Source of the DNA: Mycobacterium paragordonae
GTDB taxonomy: Bacteria > Actinomycetota > Actinomycetes > Mycobacteriales > Mycobacteriaceae
Length of the DNA stretch: 64,000 bases
Assembly: GCF_003614435.1 (NCBI RefSeq)
Contig: NZ_CP025546.1
Coordinates: forward strand, 1,550,001 to 1,614,000
Direction of reading: 5' to 3'
This document shows positions 1 through 10,368 of this stretch, in pieces (the stretch's first letter is position 1; each line of letters starts with the position of its first letter). Below the pieces are notes generated by a model. That model made no database searches. It saw only the letters and a program-made list of their open reading frames with translations, and was not told where the DNA came from. The position numbers and the translations under genes were made by a program.

Positions 1-615
1 ACGTTCTGGGAATTCCTGCCCCGCAGCGTCATCGGCAGCGCCCGCTCCTCGGTACACCTGGAGGCGCAGCGCATCCGCCGGCTCGGCAAGAGCCCCTGGG
101 ACCCGCGGACCTACCTGGGCAACGACGTGCTGAACGCCTGGGCGATGACCGTCGTGCTGTTCGGCGCGCTAATCGCGGCCTTCGGTGTGAGCGTGATCCC
201 GTTCCTGGTCATCCAGGCGATCTTCGGCTTCAGCCTGCTGGAAGCAGTCAACTACCTCGAGCACTACGGCCTGCTGCGACAGAAGAACGCGAACGGCCGC
301 TACGAGCGGTGCGCCCCGGTGCACAGCTGGAACTCCGACCACATCGTCACCAACCTGTTCCTGTACCACCTGCAGCGGCACAGCGACCACCACGCCAACC
401 CGACGCGGCGCTACCAGACGCTGCGCAGCATGGAAGGTGCGCCGAACCTGCCCAGCGGGTACGCGTCGATGATCTCGCTGACCTACTTCCCGCCGCTGTG
501 GCGCAAGGTGATGGACCACCGGGTGCTCGACCACTACGACGGCGACATCACCAAGGTCAACGTGCAGCCGCGGCTGCGTAAGAAGCTGCTCGCCAAGTAC
601 GGAGTGGCAGCATGA
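1..615 (+). CDS. alkB: Alkane 1-monooxygenase (AlkB), C-terminal part
   Basis: This is the 3' end of an integral-membrane, non-haem di-iron alkane hydroxylase, which oxidises the terminal carbon of n-alkanes with electrons from rubredoxin. The frame is open from base 1, so the 5' end lies outside the window and about 204 residues are seen. The AlkB histidine signature HLQRHSDHHANP begins at nt 367, and the upstream NYLEHYG segment near nt 250 is also typical of the family. The stop overlaps the rubredoxin start as ATGA, and two rubredoxins plus a TetR regulator follow, as in actinobacterial alkB operons. Identity is firm; the length cannot be judged. Confidence 0.95.
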   Translation, partial: TFWEFLPRSVIGSARSSVHLEAQRIRRLGKSPWDPRTYLGNDVLNAWAMTVVLFGALIAAFGVSVIPFLVIQAIFGFSLLEAVNYLEHYGLLRQKNANGRYERCAPVHSWNSDHIVTNLFLYHLQRHSDHHANPTRRYQTLRSMEGAPNLPSGYASMISLTYFPPLWRKVMDHRVLDHYDGDITKVNVQPRLRKKLLAKYGVAA

Positions 616-785
616 GCGCCGCGTACAAGTGCCCGTGTTGCGACTACCGCTACGACGAGGCCAAAGGCGATGCCCGCGAAGGTTTTCCGGCCGGAACCGG
701 CTGGGACCAGGTCCCCGATGACTGGACTTGTCCGGACTGCGCCGTCCGCGAGAAGCCCGATTTCGAACTAGTCCAGGAAGGATGA
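612..785 (+). CDS. rubA: Rubredoxin 1
   Basis: Small one-iron electron carrier of 57 residues that would pass electrons from rubredoxin reductase to AlkB. The two iron-binding knuckles are Cys7-Pro-Cys-Cys10 and Cys40-Pro-Asp-Cys43, with the usual GxxWxxVPDDW stretch between them. The ATG overlaps the alkB stop by four bases, so the two genes are translationally coupled. The first knuckle has an extra cysteine at position 9, as is common in AlkG1-type rubredoxins. A second rubredoxin follows at once. I infer that the second is the AlkG2-type partner that supports hydroxylation; sequence alone does not prove this division of labour. Confidence 0.93.
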   Translation: MSAAYKCPCCDYRYDEAKGDAREGFPAGTGWDQVPDDWTCPDCAVREKPDFELVQEG

Positions 786-791
786 GATGAC

Positions 792-974
792 ATGAGTGAC
801 TACAAGCTCTACCAGTGCGTGCAGTGCGGTTTCGAGTACGACGAGGAGCTGGGCTGGCCGGAAGACGGCATCGCGCCCGGCACCCGGTGGGACGACATCC
901 CCGAGGACTGGAGCTGCCCGGACTGCGGAGCCGCGAAGTCGGACTTCGTCATGGTGGAGGTGGCCCGGTCATGA
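792..974 (+). CDS. rubB: Rubredoxin 2
   Basis: Second rubredoxin of the alkane operon, 60 residues, with iron ligands in Cys9-Val-Gln-Cys12 and Cys42-Pro-Asp-Cys45 and the family's [14 protein letters not shown] core. It starts six bases after rubredoxin 1 and its stop overlaps the ATG of the TetR gene, so alkB-rubA-rubB-tetR reads as one transcript. Two different rubredoxins beside AlkB is the standard arrangement in Mycobacterium and Rhodococcus. This copy has the canonical CxxCG first knuckle, unlike its neighbour. Confidence 0.94.
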   Translation: MSDYKLYQCVQCGFEYDEELGWPEDGIAPGTRWDDIPEDWSCPDCGAAKSDFVMVEVARS

Positions 975-1621
975 TCGGCACCAACTTCGCTGCGAAAACA
1001 GATATGGTCGCGCCTGTGAAGCGGATTCCCTACGCCGAAGCGTCCCGCGCTTTATTGCGGGACTCGGTGCTCGACGCGATGCGGGATCTGCTCCTCACCC
1101 GCGACTGGTCCGCCATCACCTTGTCCGACGTGGCCCGGGCCGCCGGCATCAGCCGGCAGACCATCTACAACGAGTTCGGGTCCCGGCAGGGCCTGGCGCA
1201 GGGTTACGCCCTGCGCCTGGCCGACCGGCTGGTCGACACGGTCAAGGGTGCGCTGGACGCCAACATCGGCAACATCTACGAGTCGTTCCTGCAGGGCTTC
1301 CGGGCCTTCTTCGCCGAGTCGGCGGCCGACCCGCTGGTGATCTCGCTGTTGACCGGTGTCGCCAAGCCCGACCTGCTGCAGCTGATCACCACCGACAGCG
1401 CGCCGATCATCAGTCGGGCCTCGGCTCGGCTGGCCACCGCGTTCACCCAGACGTGGCTGGCCACCAGCGACGACGACGCGGGTGTGCTGTCGCGGGCGAT
1501 CGTCCGGCTGTGCTTGAGCTACGTGTCCATGCCGCCCGAGGCCGACCACGACGTCGCGGCGGATCTGGCCAGGATGATGACCCCGTTCGCCGAGCGCCAC
1601 GGCGTCATCAACGTGCCCTGA
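971..1621 (+). CDS. TetR-family regulator of the alkane operon (AlkX-like)
   Basis: Predicted DNA-binding repressor of 216 residues. The N-terminal helix-turn-helix contains [22 protein letters not shown] (about residues 44-65), the TetR recognition helix; the remainder is a helical ligand-binding and dimerisation domain. The ATG at 971 overlaps the stop of rubredoxin 2, and a second ATG at 1003 is a possible alternative start. Its place as the last gene of alkB-rubA-rubB matches AlkX/AlkU-type regulators that repress the alkane operon and are released by fatty acids or acyl-CoAs. That ligand class is inferred from family knowledge, and the target promoter lies outside the window. Confidence 0.85.
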   Translation: MIGTNFAAKTDMVAPVKRIPYAEASRALLRDSVLDAMRDLLLTRDWSAITLSDVARAAGISRQTIYNEFGSRQGLAQGYALRLADRLVDTVKGALDANIGNIYESFLQGFRAFFAESAADPLVISLLTGVAKPDLLQLITTDSAPIISRASARLATAFTQTWLATSDDDAGVLSRAIVRLCLSYVSMPPEADHDVAADLARMMTPFAERHGVINVP

Positions 1622-1724
1622 CCAGGACGGCAATTGGCCGGAGGCTAGAGTGAGTCGAGAGAGTATCTAGGCCGACGCGCCTGCTCAGACTCAAAGAAGC
1701 CCCCAAAGAAGGATGTAAACCCCT

Positions 1725-3203
<1,479 letters not shown>

Positions 3204-3217
3204 GTCGGGTCCCGTCG

Positions 3218-3276
3218 CGAGTGTGCGCCCAGCCGCACACCCAGCGTCGAGCGTGCGGTCAGCCGCACATTCGGCG
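3218..3276. repeat. Dispersed intergenic palindromic repeat, copy A
   Basis: This 59-base element between sahH and tmk is built from two successive inverted-repeat units of the form GTGCG-(gctgg-like)-CCGCAC. By hand alignment it matches the element at 20312-20370 at 41 of 59 positions without gaps. Each unit could form a short stem whose arms are the GTGCGG and CCGCAC boxes. It looks like a dispersed mycobacterial intergenic repeat; its function is unknown. Confidence 0.7.
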
Positions 3277-3297
3277 CCGGGCAGGTAGCCTCGCGCC

Positions 3298-3942
3298 GTG
3301 CTGATCGCGATCGAAGGCGTCGACGGCTCCGGCAAGCGAACGCTGACCGACGGCCTGCGCGCGCACCTGCACCGCGCCGGCAAGTCGGTGGCGACGCTGG
3401 CGTTCCCGCGGTACGGGCAGTCGATCACGGCCGACCTCGCGGCCGAGGCGCTGCACGGTCAGCACGGTGATCTCGCCGAGTCGGTGTACGGGATGGCGAC
3501 CTTGTTCGCGCTCGACCGGGCCGGGGCCATCGCGGAGATCGAGCGACTCACCGACGAGCACGACGTGGTGATCCTCGATCGCTACGTCGCCTCCAACGCG
3601 GCCTACAGCGCGGCCCGGTTGCATCAGGACGCGGCCGGGGACGCGGTGGCGTGGGTGCGCGCGCTCGAGTACGAGCGGCTGGCGTTGCCGGTGCCGGACT
3701 GGCAGATCCTGCTCGCGGTGCCGGCCGAACTCGCGGGACAGCGCGCCCGCAGCCGGGCCGAGAGCGACCCGGGCCGGGCACGCGACAGCTACGAACGTGA
3801 CGATGGACTGCAGCGCCGGACCGGCGCGGTGTACGCCGAACTGGCCGCCGCGGACTGGTCCGGGCGATGGCTCGTGGTGGACGCGGACGTCGATCCGGCA
3901 GGGCTGGCCACGTCCCTTTGGGGGCCTGGGCAACCCGATTGA
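3298..3942 (+). CDS. tmk: Thymidylate kinase
   Basis: Phosphorylates dTMP to dTDP with ATP, the step after thymidylate synthase in dTTP supply. The P-loop EGVDGSGKRT sits at the N terminus, followed by the DR[YH]-type LDRYVASNAAYSAAR segment near residue 96, which binds dTMP. At 214 residues it matches the mycobacterial enzyme. I chose the GTG at 3298 because it starts directly at the conserved LIAIEG strand. It lies between sahH and mtrA, as in M. tuberculosis (Rv3247c). Confidence 0.95.
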   Translation: MLIAIEGVDGSGKRTLTDGLRAHLHRAGKSVATLAFPRYGQSITADLAAEALHGQHGDLAESVYGMATLFALDRAGAIAEIERLTDEHDVVILDRYVASNAAYSAARLHQDAAGDAVAWVRALEYERLALPVPDWQILLAVPAELAGQRARSRAESDPGRARDSYERDDGLQRRTGAVYAELAAADWSGRWLVVDADVDPAGLATSLWGPGQPD

Positions 3943-4033
3943 CGGCCGTTTAGCACAATTTCGGTGCCATTTGGCCTTATCAATCGAGAAACACGCGTGT
4001 GGTAGCCGAGTTTTGTCTTGATCTGGTGACACC

Positions 4034-4720
4034 ATGGAGACCATGAGGCAAAGGATTCTCGTCGTCGATGACGACGCTTCGCTGGCCGAGATGCTCACCA
4101 TCGTGTTGCGTGGGGAGGGTTTCGACACCGCGGTCATCGGCGATGGCACTCAGGCCCTGACTGCCGTGCGCGAGTTGCGCCCGGATCTGGTGCTGTTGGA
4201 CTTGATGCTGCCCGGTATGAACGGCATCGACGTCTGCCGGGTGCTGCGCGCCGATTCGGGCGTCCCGATCGTCATGCTGACCGCCAAGACCGACACCGTG
4301 GACGTGGTGCTCGGCCTGGAGTCCGGCGCCGACGACTACATCATGAAGCCGTTCAAGCCCAAGGAGCTGGTCGCGCGGGTGCGGGCGCGCCTGCGCCGCA
4401 ACGACGACGAGCCGGCCGAGATGCTGTCCATCGCCGACGTCGACATCGACGTGCCGGCGCACAAGGTCACCCGCAACGGTGAGCAGATCTCGCTGACGCC
4501 GCTGGAATTCGACCTGCTGGTCGCGTTGGCGCGTAAACCCCGCCAGGTGTTTACTCGTGATGTGCTGCTCGAACAGGTCTGGGGCTACCGGCACCCGGCG
4601 GACACCCGTCTGGTGAACGTGCACGTCCAGCGCCTGCGCGCCAAGGTCGAAAAGGATCCTGAGAACCCGACCGTGGTTCTGACCGTTCGAGGAGTGGGTT
4701 ACAAGGCCGGCCCTCCGTGA
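4034..4720 (+). CDS. mtrA: Response regulator MtrA
   Basis: OmpR/PhoB-type response regulator that controls cell-cycle, DNA replication (dnaA/oriC) and cell-wall genes in mycobacteria. The receiver domain (residues about 7-120) has the acidic pocket D12-D13, phospho-acceptor D56 in LLDLMLPG and the conserved TAK lysine. The winged-helix DNA-binding domain follows (about 130-226) and ends in VRGVGYKAG. At 228 residues it agrees almost residue for residue with the M. tuberculosis protein as I recall it. An ATG nine bases downstream is an alternative start. The sensor MtrB and the lipoprotein LpqB follow on the same strand. Confidence 0.98.
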   Translation: METMRQRILVVDDDASLAEMLTIVLRGEGFDTAVIGDGTQALTAVRELRPDLVLLDLMLPGMNGIDVCRVLRADSGVPIVMLTAKTDTVDVVLGLESGADDYIMKPFKPKELVARVRARLRRNDDEPAEMLSIADVDIDVPAHKVTRNGEQISLTPLEFDLLVALARKPRQVFTRDVLLEQVWGYRHPADTRLVNVHVQRLRAKVEKDPENPTVVLTVRGVGYKAGPP

Positions 4721-4747
4721 TCCGGCGGCCGGGAGAGTGCGGTGTAG

Positions 4748-6415
4748 GTGATCTGGCGCTCACCACGACGTAGTCGAGGTCGCTGGGGGCGTTCCGGTCC
4801 TCTGCCGCGCGGCTTGAGCGCTGTGAGCCGAGCCGTCGCCGTGGTTTGGCGCCGATCCCTGCAACTACGTGTCGTTGCGCTGACCCTGGGGTTGTCGCTG
4901 GCAGTGATTCTGGCGCTGGGTTTCGTGCTGACCAGCCAGGTCACCAACCGCGTGCTCGACGTCAAGGTCAAAGCGGCGACGGACCAGATCGAGCGGGCGC
5001 GCAACACCGTCAGCGGCATCGTCAACGGTGAAGAAACCCGCTCGCTGGACAGCAGCCTGCAACTGGCACGCAACACGCTGACCTCGAAAACCGATACTGC
5101 CTCCGGCGCCGGCCTGGCCGGGGCCTTCGACGCGGTGCTCATGGTGCCGGGGGACGGGCCGCGGGCGGCCTCGACCGCTGGCCCCGTCGACCAGGTGCCG
5201 AATGCGTTGCGCGGCTTCGTCAAAGCCGGCCAGGCCGCCTACCAGTACGCGACGGTGCACACCGACGGCTTCTCCGGCCCGGCGCTGATCGTCGGGACGC
5301 CGACGTCGTCGCGGGTGGCGAACCTGGAGCTGTACCTGATCTTCCCGCTGGCCAACGAGCAGGCCACCATCACGCTGGTGCGCAGCACGATGGCCACCGG
5401 CGGGGTGGTATTGCTGCTCCTGCTGGCGGGCATCGCGCTGCTGGTGTCGCGGCAGGTGGTGGTTCCGGTGCGGTCGGCCTCGCGGATCGCCGAGCGGTTC
5501 GCCGAGGGGCACCTATCCGAGCGCATGCCGGTCCGCGGTGAAGACGACATGGCGCGCCTGGCGGTGTCGTTCAACGACATGGCCGAAAGCCTGTCCCGCC
5601 AGATCACCCAGCTCGAGGAGTTCGGCAACCTGCAACGCCGGTTCACCTCCGACGTCAGCCACGAACTGCGGACCCCGCTGACCACGGTGCGGATGGCCGC
5701 CGACCTGATCTATGACCACAGCGCCGACCTTGATCCCGCGCTGCGCCGCTCCACCGAGCTGATGGTCAACGAGCTGGACCGCTTCGAGACGCTGCTCAAC
5801 GACCTCCTTGAGATCTCCCGGCACGACGCCGGTGTGGCCGAGCTGTCCGTCGAGGCGGTCGACCTGCGCTCCACCGTGAACAACGCGCTGGTCAACGTCG
5901 GCCATCTGGCCGAGGAGGCCGGCATCGAGCTGCTGGTGGACATGCCGACCGAAGAAGTGATCGCCGAGGTCGACGCCCGCCGGGTGGAACGCATTCTGCG
6001 CAACCTGATCGCCAACGCCATCGACCACGCCGAGCACAAGCCGGTGCGGATCCGGATGGCCGCCGACGAGGACACCGTGGCTGTCACCGTCCGCGACTAC
6101 GGCGTCGGGCTGCGACCCGGCGAGGAGAAGCTGGTGTTCAGCCGGTTCTGGCGCTCGGACCCGTCCCGGGTGCGGCGCTCCGGCGGCACCGGGCTAGGTC
6201 TGGCGATCAGCATCGAGGATGCCCGGCTGCATCAGGGCCGCCTGGAAGCCTGGGGCGAGCCCGGTCAGGGAGCATGCTTCCGGCTGACGCTGCCGCTGGT
6301 GCGCGGGCACAAGGTCACCACCAGTCCGTTGCCGATGAAGCCGATCCCGGCGCCGGCACCGGCCGCCAACCCGGCCTCGGCCGTCGACCAGCGGACCCGG
6401 GAGCACGCCGGATGA
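4748..6415 (+). CDS. mtrB: Sensor histidine kinase MtrB
   Basis: Membrane histidine kinase partner of MtrA, linked in mycobacteria to septum localisation and osmotic or cell-wall signals. The 555 residues comprise TM1 (about 42-63), a periplasmic sensor region, TM2 (about 217-238), a HAMP linker, the HisKA domain with H305 in DVSHELRTP, and an ATPase domain with [13 protein letters not shown] (N box), the G1 box DYGVGL and the G2 box [13 protein letters not shown] start 27 bases after mtrA gives the N terminus expected for the family. The stop overlaps the lpqB ATG. The Pro/Ala-rich C-terminal tail is variable between species. Confidence 0.97.
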   Translation: MIWRSPRRSRGRWGRSGPLPRGLSAVSRAVAVVWRRSLQLRVVALTLGLSLAVILALGFVLTSQVTNRVLDVKVKAATDQIERARNTVSGIVNGEETRSLDSSLQLARNTLTSKTDTASGAGLAGAFDAVLMVPGDGPRAASTAGPVDQVPNALRGFVKAGQAAYQYATVHTDGFSGPALIVGTPTSSRVANLELYLIFPLANEQATITLVRSTMATGGVVLLLLLAGIALLVSRQVVVPVRSASRIAERFAEGHLSERMPVRGEDDMARLAVSFNDMAESLSRQITQLEEFGNLQRRFTSDVSHELRTPLTTVRMAADLIYDHSADLDPALRRSTELMVNELDRFETLLNDLLEISRHDAGVAELSVEAVDLRSTVNNALVNVGHLAEEAGIELLVDMPTEEVIAEVDARRVERILRNLIANAIDHAEHKPVRIRMAADEDTVAVTVRDYGVGLRPGEEKLVFSRFWRSDPSRVRRSGGTGLGLAISIEDARLHQGRLEAWGEPGQGACFRLTLPLVRGHKVTTSPLPMKPIPAPAPAANPASAVDQRTREHAG

Positions 6416-8172
6416 GGCGCGCTCTTGGTGTTCTGCTCATGGCGGTCAGCGTGGTGGCCGGCTGCGCGAGCGTGCCCAGTTCGTCGGCGCCGCAGGCCAT
6501 CGGCACCGTCGAGCGGCCCGCACCCTCGAACCTGCCCAAACCCACCCCGGGCATGGATCCCGACGTGCTGTTGCGCGAATTCCTCAAGGCCACCGCCGAT
6601 CCGGCCAACCGGCACCTGGCGGCCCGGCAGTTCCTCACTCAGTCCGCCTCCAATTCCTGGGACGACGCCGGTAGCGCCCTCCTGATCGACCACGTCGTGT
6701 TCGTCGAAACCCGTGGCGCCGAACGGGTTTCGGCAACCATGCGGGCCGACATCCTGGGCTCGCTGTCCGATATCGGGGTCTTCGAGACCGCCGAGGGCCA
6801 GCTGCCCGACCCGGGCCAGATCGAGTTGGTCAAGACCTCCGGCGGCTGGCGCATCGACCGGCTGCCCAACGGCGTCTTCCTGGACTGGCAGCAATTCCAG
6901 TCCACCTACAAGCGGAACACGCTGTACTTCGCCGACCCCACCGGCAAAACCGTCGTGCCCGATCCGCGCTACGTCGCGGTGTCCGACCACGACCAGCTGG
7001 CCACGGAGCTGATCTCCAAGCTGCTGGCCGGCCCGCGCCCGGAGATGGCGCATACGGTCCGTAATCTGCTGGCTCCACCACTGCGGCTGCGCGGCCCGGT
7101 CACCCGCGCCGACGGCGGCAAGAGTGGAGTCGGCAAGGGTTACGGCGGCGCCCGCATCGAACTGGAGAAGCTGTCCACCACCGATCCGCACAGCAGGGCG
7201 CTGCTTGCCGCGCAGATCATCTGGACGCTGGCGCGCGCCGACATCCGCGGGCCGTACGTGATCAACGCCGACGGCGCCCCCCTGGATGACCGGTTCGCGC
7301 AGGGCTGGAACACCTCCGACGTCGCCGCCACCGACCCGGGCGTGGCCGACGGCGCCGGCGCCGGCTTGCACGCGCTGGTGGGTGGATCGCTGGTGGAACT
7401 GGACGGGCAACACGTCACCACGGTGCCGGGAGCCTTCGGCCGCATGGGGGACCAGACCGGCGCCGCCCTGTCGCGCAGCGGGCGGCAGGTGGCGTCGGTG
7501 GTGACGCTGCGCCGCGGAGCCCCGGACATGGCGGCGTCGTTGTGGATCGGGGACCTCGGCGGCGAGGCGGTCCAGTCCGCCGACGGGCACAACCTGTCGC
7601 GGCCCAGCTGGTCGCTGGATGACGCGGTGTGGGTGGTGGTCGACTCCAATAACGTGCTGCGCGCGATCCAGGAACCCGCCACCGGGCAACCGGCCCGCAT
7701 TCCGGTGGATTCCACCGCGGTGTCGAGCCGCTACCCCGGACCCATCACCGACCTGCAGCTGTCCCGGGACGGCACCCGCGCGGCAATGGTGATCGGGGGC
7801 CAGGTGATTCTCGCGGGTGTCGAGCAGACTCAGGCCGGCCAGTTCGCTCTGACGTACCCGCGCCGGCTGGGCTTCGGCCTGGGCACGTCGGTGGTGTCCC
7901 TGTATTGGCGAACCGGTGACGACATCGTGGTGACCCGCAACGACGCCACCCACCCGGTGTCCTATGTGAACCTCGACGGCGTCAACTCGGATGCGCCCGC
8001 ACGCGGGCTGCAGATCCCGCTGTTCGCGATCGCGGCTAGTCCGTCCACCGTGTACGTGGCCGGTCCGCAGGGCGTTCTGATGTACTCCGCGTCTGCCGCG
8101 GAAAGCCAACAGGGCTGGTCAGAGGTGGCCGGTCTGATGATCGGCGGGGCCGCGCCGGTCCTGCCGGGATGA
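6412..8172 (+). CDS. lpqB: Lipoprotein LpqB, MtrB accessory protein
   Basis: Exported lipoprotein that interacts with the extracellular part of MtrB and modulates MtrAB signalling. The 586 residues begin with a lipoprotein signal peptide ending in lipobox VAGC, so Cys18 would be lipidated. A GerMN-type region and a C-terminal beta-propeller-like region follow. The ATG at 6412 overlaps the mtrB stop (ATGA), and this start puts the lipobox at the normal distance. The frame is open further upstream inside mtrB, but that extension would destroy the signal peptide. mtrA-mtrB-lpqB is a conserved actinobacterial operon. Confidence 0.96.
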   Translation: MRRALGVLLMAVSVVAGCASVPSSSAPQAIGTVERPAPSNLPKPTPGMDPDVLLREFLKATADPANRHLAARQFLTQSASNSWDDAGSALLIDHVVFVETRGAERVSATMRADILGSLSDIGVFETAEGQLPDPGQIELVKTSGGWRIDRLPNGVFLDWQQFQSTYKRNTLYFADPTGKTVVPDPRYVAVSDHDQLATELISKLLAGPRPEMAHTVRNLLAPPLRLRGPVTRADGGKSGVGKGYGGARIELEKLSTTDPHSRALLAAQIIWTLARADIRGPYVINADGAPLDDRFAQGWNTSDVAATDPGVADGAGAGLHALVGGSLVELDGQHVTTVPGAFGRMGDQTGAALSRSGRQVASVVTLRRGAPDMAASLWIGDLGGEAVQSADGHNLSRPSWSLDDAVWVVVDSNNVLRAIQEPATGQPARIPVDSTAVSSRYPGPITDLQLSRDGTRAAMVIGGQVILAGVEQTQAGQFALTYPRRLGFGLGTSVVSLYWRTGDDIVVTRNDATHPVSYVNLDGVNSDAPARGLQIPLFAIAASPSTVYVAGPQGVLMYSASAAESQQGWSEVAGLMIGGAAPVLPG

Positions 8173-8227
8173 CCGTGTCTAACCGCTGACTACACCGGCT
8201 AATCTGCTGGTGAGGAGGCGCTTGCCG

Positions 8228-9058
8228 ATGTCGCCCAAGGTTCCCTTCCTGCGTTGGGACGACCCGTTCCGCGCCTTGGAGATGCTGACGTCGCTGTGGT
8301 CGTCGACCGGGATACCGTCGGTCGGGGCGCACGCGGTGGCGATGCCCTACCGCACCTTGTTCGCGACGTTGCAGCAGCTGCTGGTCGGCAAGGAAGTCAC
8401 CGTGCGCATCGGCGATCAGGACGTGACGCTAACCGTCGTCGAGCTGGAATCGGAGCTCGATCCGCAGGGGTTGCCGGTGGGCCAGCTCGGCGAAGTCCGG
8501 GTGGCCGCCCGCGACATCCGCTGGGCCGACAACCGGCTGCAGAGTGCGGTCGCGGTGATGCGCAACGTGCACATCCGCCCCGGGGTGCCGCCGCTGGTCA
8601 TCGCCGCTCCGACAGAGCTGACCACCGAACTGCCGAAGGACGTCTTCGATCACGTGCTCGAGCAGGCGGCACCGCATCTGCGCAGCGAGTCGGGGGAGGA
8701 CGGGACCGCGCGGCTGAGCTGGGCACGTCGGCCGGGCCTGGGCGGTCTCGAGGTGGACGCCGACGTGGTGGGCTCGACTTTGTGGCTGCGCCCGCGCGCG
8801 GTGGTGGCCGGCCAGCGACGGTGGAAACTGCCGCTGCGCACGCCGGCGTATCAGGTGGTGCTGCCGGATCTGCCGCACGGATTGATGATCACCGGAGTCG
8901 AGCTGACGCCGGACTCCCTGCACCTGTCCGGACTGCTGCCCGAGTGGCGGATGGAGTTGCCGCTGCGGGCGTTGGAAGAGCTGATCACCCGGCTGAGCCA
9001 GGGCGCGCTGAGCTTCAGCTGGCCCTCGTTGTGGTGGGGTTCGGATTCCGGCGAGTGA
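8228..9058 (+). CDS. LmeA-like (DUF2993-type) protein, Rv3243c ortholog
   Basis: Protein of 276 residues of the type found directly after lpqB in mycobacteria (Rv3243c position). Short beta strands alternate with basic and hydrophobic residues, and the C-terminal GVELTPDSLHLSGLLPEWRM pattern resembles the DUF2993 family, whose member LmeA is a periplasmic lipid-binding factor. I see no obvious N-terminal signal peptide. The ATG at 8228 is chosen because a perfect AGGAGG lies at 8213-8218, nine bases before it; an upstream GTG at 8210 overlaps that site. The family call is moderate and the function unknown. Confidence 0.7.
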   Translation: MSPKVPFLRWDDPFRALEMLTSLWSSTGIPSVGAHAVAMPYRTLFATLQQLLVGKEVTVRIGDQDVTLTVVELESELDPQGLPVGQLGEVRVAARDIRWADNRLQSAVAVMRNVHIRPGVPPLVIAAPTELTTELPKDVFDHVLEQAAPHLRSESGEDGTARLSWARRPGLGGLEVDADVVGSTLWLRPRAVVAGQRRWKLPLRTPAYQVVLPDLPHGLMITGVELTPDSLHLSGLLPEWRMELPLRALEELITRLSQGALSFSWPSLWWGSDSGE

Positions 9059-9059
9059 A

Positions 9060-9090
9060 TTACATGAATGTAAATTACATGCCTGTAATT
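9060..9090. promoter_or_regulatory. Paired AT-rich inverted repeats (operator candidate)
   Basis: Two abutting palindromes begin one base after the LmeA-like stop. The first is TTACAT-GA-ATGTAA (9060-9073) and the second AATTACA-TGCC-TGTAATT (9073-9090). Both read TTACA-N-TGTAA and are much richer in A and T than the surroundings. This is the look of a tandem repressor or activator site. The remaining bases up to 9362 show no convincing gene, so the site may control the gene at 9363 from a distance. Confidence 0.55.
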
Positions 9091-9362
9091 TATGGTTTGG
9101 ATTTGCTGAGCGACCATTAATCGAGCGTTTTCCCGGGTATGCCGATTGGCGGTGTTCAGGTCACGAGTTGGTCGCGTAGCACAGCTTCGGCGGCCAAAAC
9201 CCTTCGCTGCGTAACTGTTTGGGAAAGACACTGTCACGGCGCGGCTGGTGCTTGGCATCGGTTCGGCATCCATCAACTTAGGGCTCTAGGCAGGAATTCG
9301 GCGCGCCGATACGGTTCCCCATTGTTATTGATTGCGGGGGCAATTGGGGAGAACGAACGGAG

Positions 9363-9902
9363 TTGGCGTTGCGGATAATCGATCGATTCTGCGTTGCGGT
9401 TGCCGCCGGCGCGGGGTTGTGCGGGGCTGCGCTGGCGTTGAGTCCGGGCGCGGTGGCCACGCCGCTGCGCACTGGTGGAGGGAACTGCATTGAGCAGCAG
9501 ATGGGATTCGCTGCAGGGCCGGTAGCCGCCGCACCGGTGGTGCTGCCAGGTCCGGTGCCGATCGCGCCGGCCGTGCCCGTGGTGCCGCCGGTGCCGGTCG
9601 TGCCGCCGGTGCCCGTCGTTCCTCCGTTGGGGCCGGTGGTTCCCGTCGCGGGGGCTGGGGCTGGTGCGGCCGAGGGTGCTCCGGCGGCTGCTCCGATCAT
9701 GACGCAGGCCGGGACGGGCAAGGGGGCGCCCATGACTCCCTCGAGCGGCAAGGCCGCCGACCCGGTCGTGCTGCCCGGGCCGCAGGCGCCGGCGCCTCAG
9801 GCCGTCGCCGCCGAGGTGCCCTCGGCGCCGATCCCGGCCGTCTTGGCCGGCACGACGACGGCGCTTCCGGCGTGCGGTGCGGTGGGTGTGCCGGCGCAGT
9901 AG
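9363..9902 (+). CDS. Secreted Val-Pro-rich low-complexity protein
   Basis: I do not recognise a function. The 179-residue frame opens with a basic start, a hydrophobic stretch and an Ala-x-Ala-like site (ALALSPGAVA), which reads as a Sec signal peptide of about 30 residues. The mature part starts with TPLRTGGGNC, then has a PVVPPV-type repeat (residues about 60-95, a 15-base tandem unit in the DNA) and an Ala/Pro/Gly tail with a second cysteine in LPAC. The TTG at 9363 is the first start; a TTG six bases on is equally possible. It is the first gene of the accessory block between the Rv3243c and comF orthologs. Confidence 0.6.
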   Translation: MALRIIDRFCVAVAAGAGLCGAALALSPGAVATPLRTGGGNCIEQQMGFAAGPVAAAPVVLPGPVPIAPAVPVVPPVPVVPPVPVVPPLGPVVPVAGAGAGAAEGAPAAAPIMTQAGTGKGAPMTPSSGKAADPVVLPGPQAPAPQAVAAEVPSAPIPAVLAGTTTALPACGAVGVPAQ

Positions 9903-9916
9903 TTACGGCGCACTAG

Positions 9917-10285
9917 TTACGGAGTGCCCGCACCACCCAGTGCGAAAGCGGTTGCGAGAACGATGAATTGGCCGATCGAGCACAGCAGCGGGACGGCAAA
10001 GGGAAGTCGCTGACGTTTCCACAAGTGCGCGTAGGTCGTCATGACGACCTCGACAATGATCAGCACGCCGGTTCCCACCGCACTGATCAAGGCAGCCTCT
10101 CGGAGGTGGGCTCCGCGCTCGCAACCAACGTGGTGAATGCGGCACCCATCGTGCGGATCGGCGGTGACGAGAAGAGCCAGATTCAGCAGCACCGTCAAGA
10201 GCACCAGAACGGCATGCAGCGCGACAAGCCCGATCGCCCCGCCGCTACCCCTTCCCGTTCGGAAGGCCGGATTCTGTGCGGACAT
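9917..10285 (-). CDS. Small predicted membrane protein
   Basis: Unrecognised protein of 122 residues from the ATG whose first base is 10285 on the minus strand. Three hydrophobic helices are visible (LVALHAVLVLLTVLLNLALL, LISAVGTGVLIIVEVVM and FAVPLLCSIGQFIVLATAFAL), with a short His/Cys-containing loop DPHDGCRIHHVGC after the first. The frame continues upstream to 10414, but that part runs into the end of the neighbouring insertion sequence, so I prefer the internal start. It is convergent with the Val-Pro-rich protein. No function can be assigned. Confidence 0.5.
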   Translation of the reverse strand: MSAQNPAFRTGRGSGGAIGLVALHAVLVLLTVLLNLALLVTADPHDGCRIHHVGCERGAHLREAALISAVGTGVLIIVEVVMTTYAHLWKRQRLPFAVPLLCSIGQFIVLATAFALGGAGTP

Positions 10286-10368
10286 CGGTTGATTGTCGGC
10301 GAAGCGGCGGTGGTTCGCACTCGCGCGGACTTCGACGCCTGAGTTGCGGCGGCACCCGCGTGTCACAA

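Noticed and set aside
1622..1724. SAH riboswitch before sahH
   Set aside because: I could not find the paired stems or conserved core of the known SAH riboswitch in the short leader.
6265..8109. Long minus-strand frame opposite lpqB
   Set aside because: It mirrors the third-position GC of lpqB, has no family motifs, and the + strand gene has a lipobox and conserved neighbours.
9139..9378. Small + strand frame of 79 codons
   Set aside because: No ribosome site, no recognisable domain, and composition unlike neighbouring genes.
10355..10368. Target duplication for insertion sequence 1
   Set aside because: The bases left of 10369 (ending TGTCACAA) do not match those right of its other end (GCGGTCATAG), so no duplication can be claimed.
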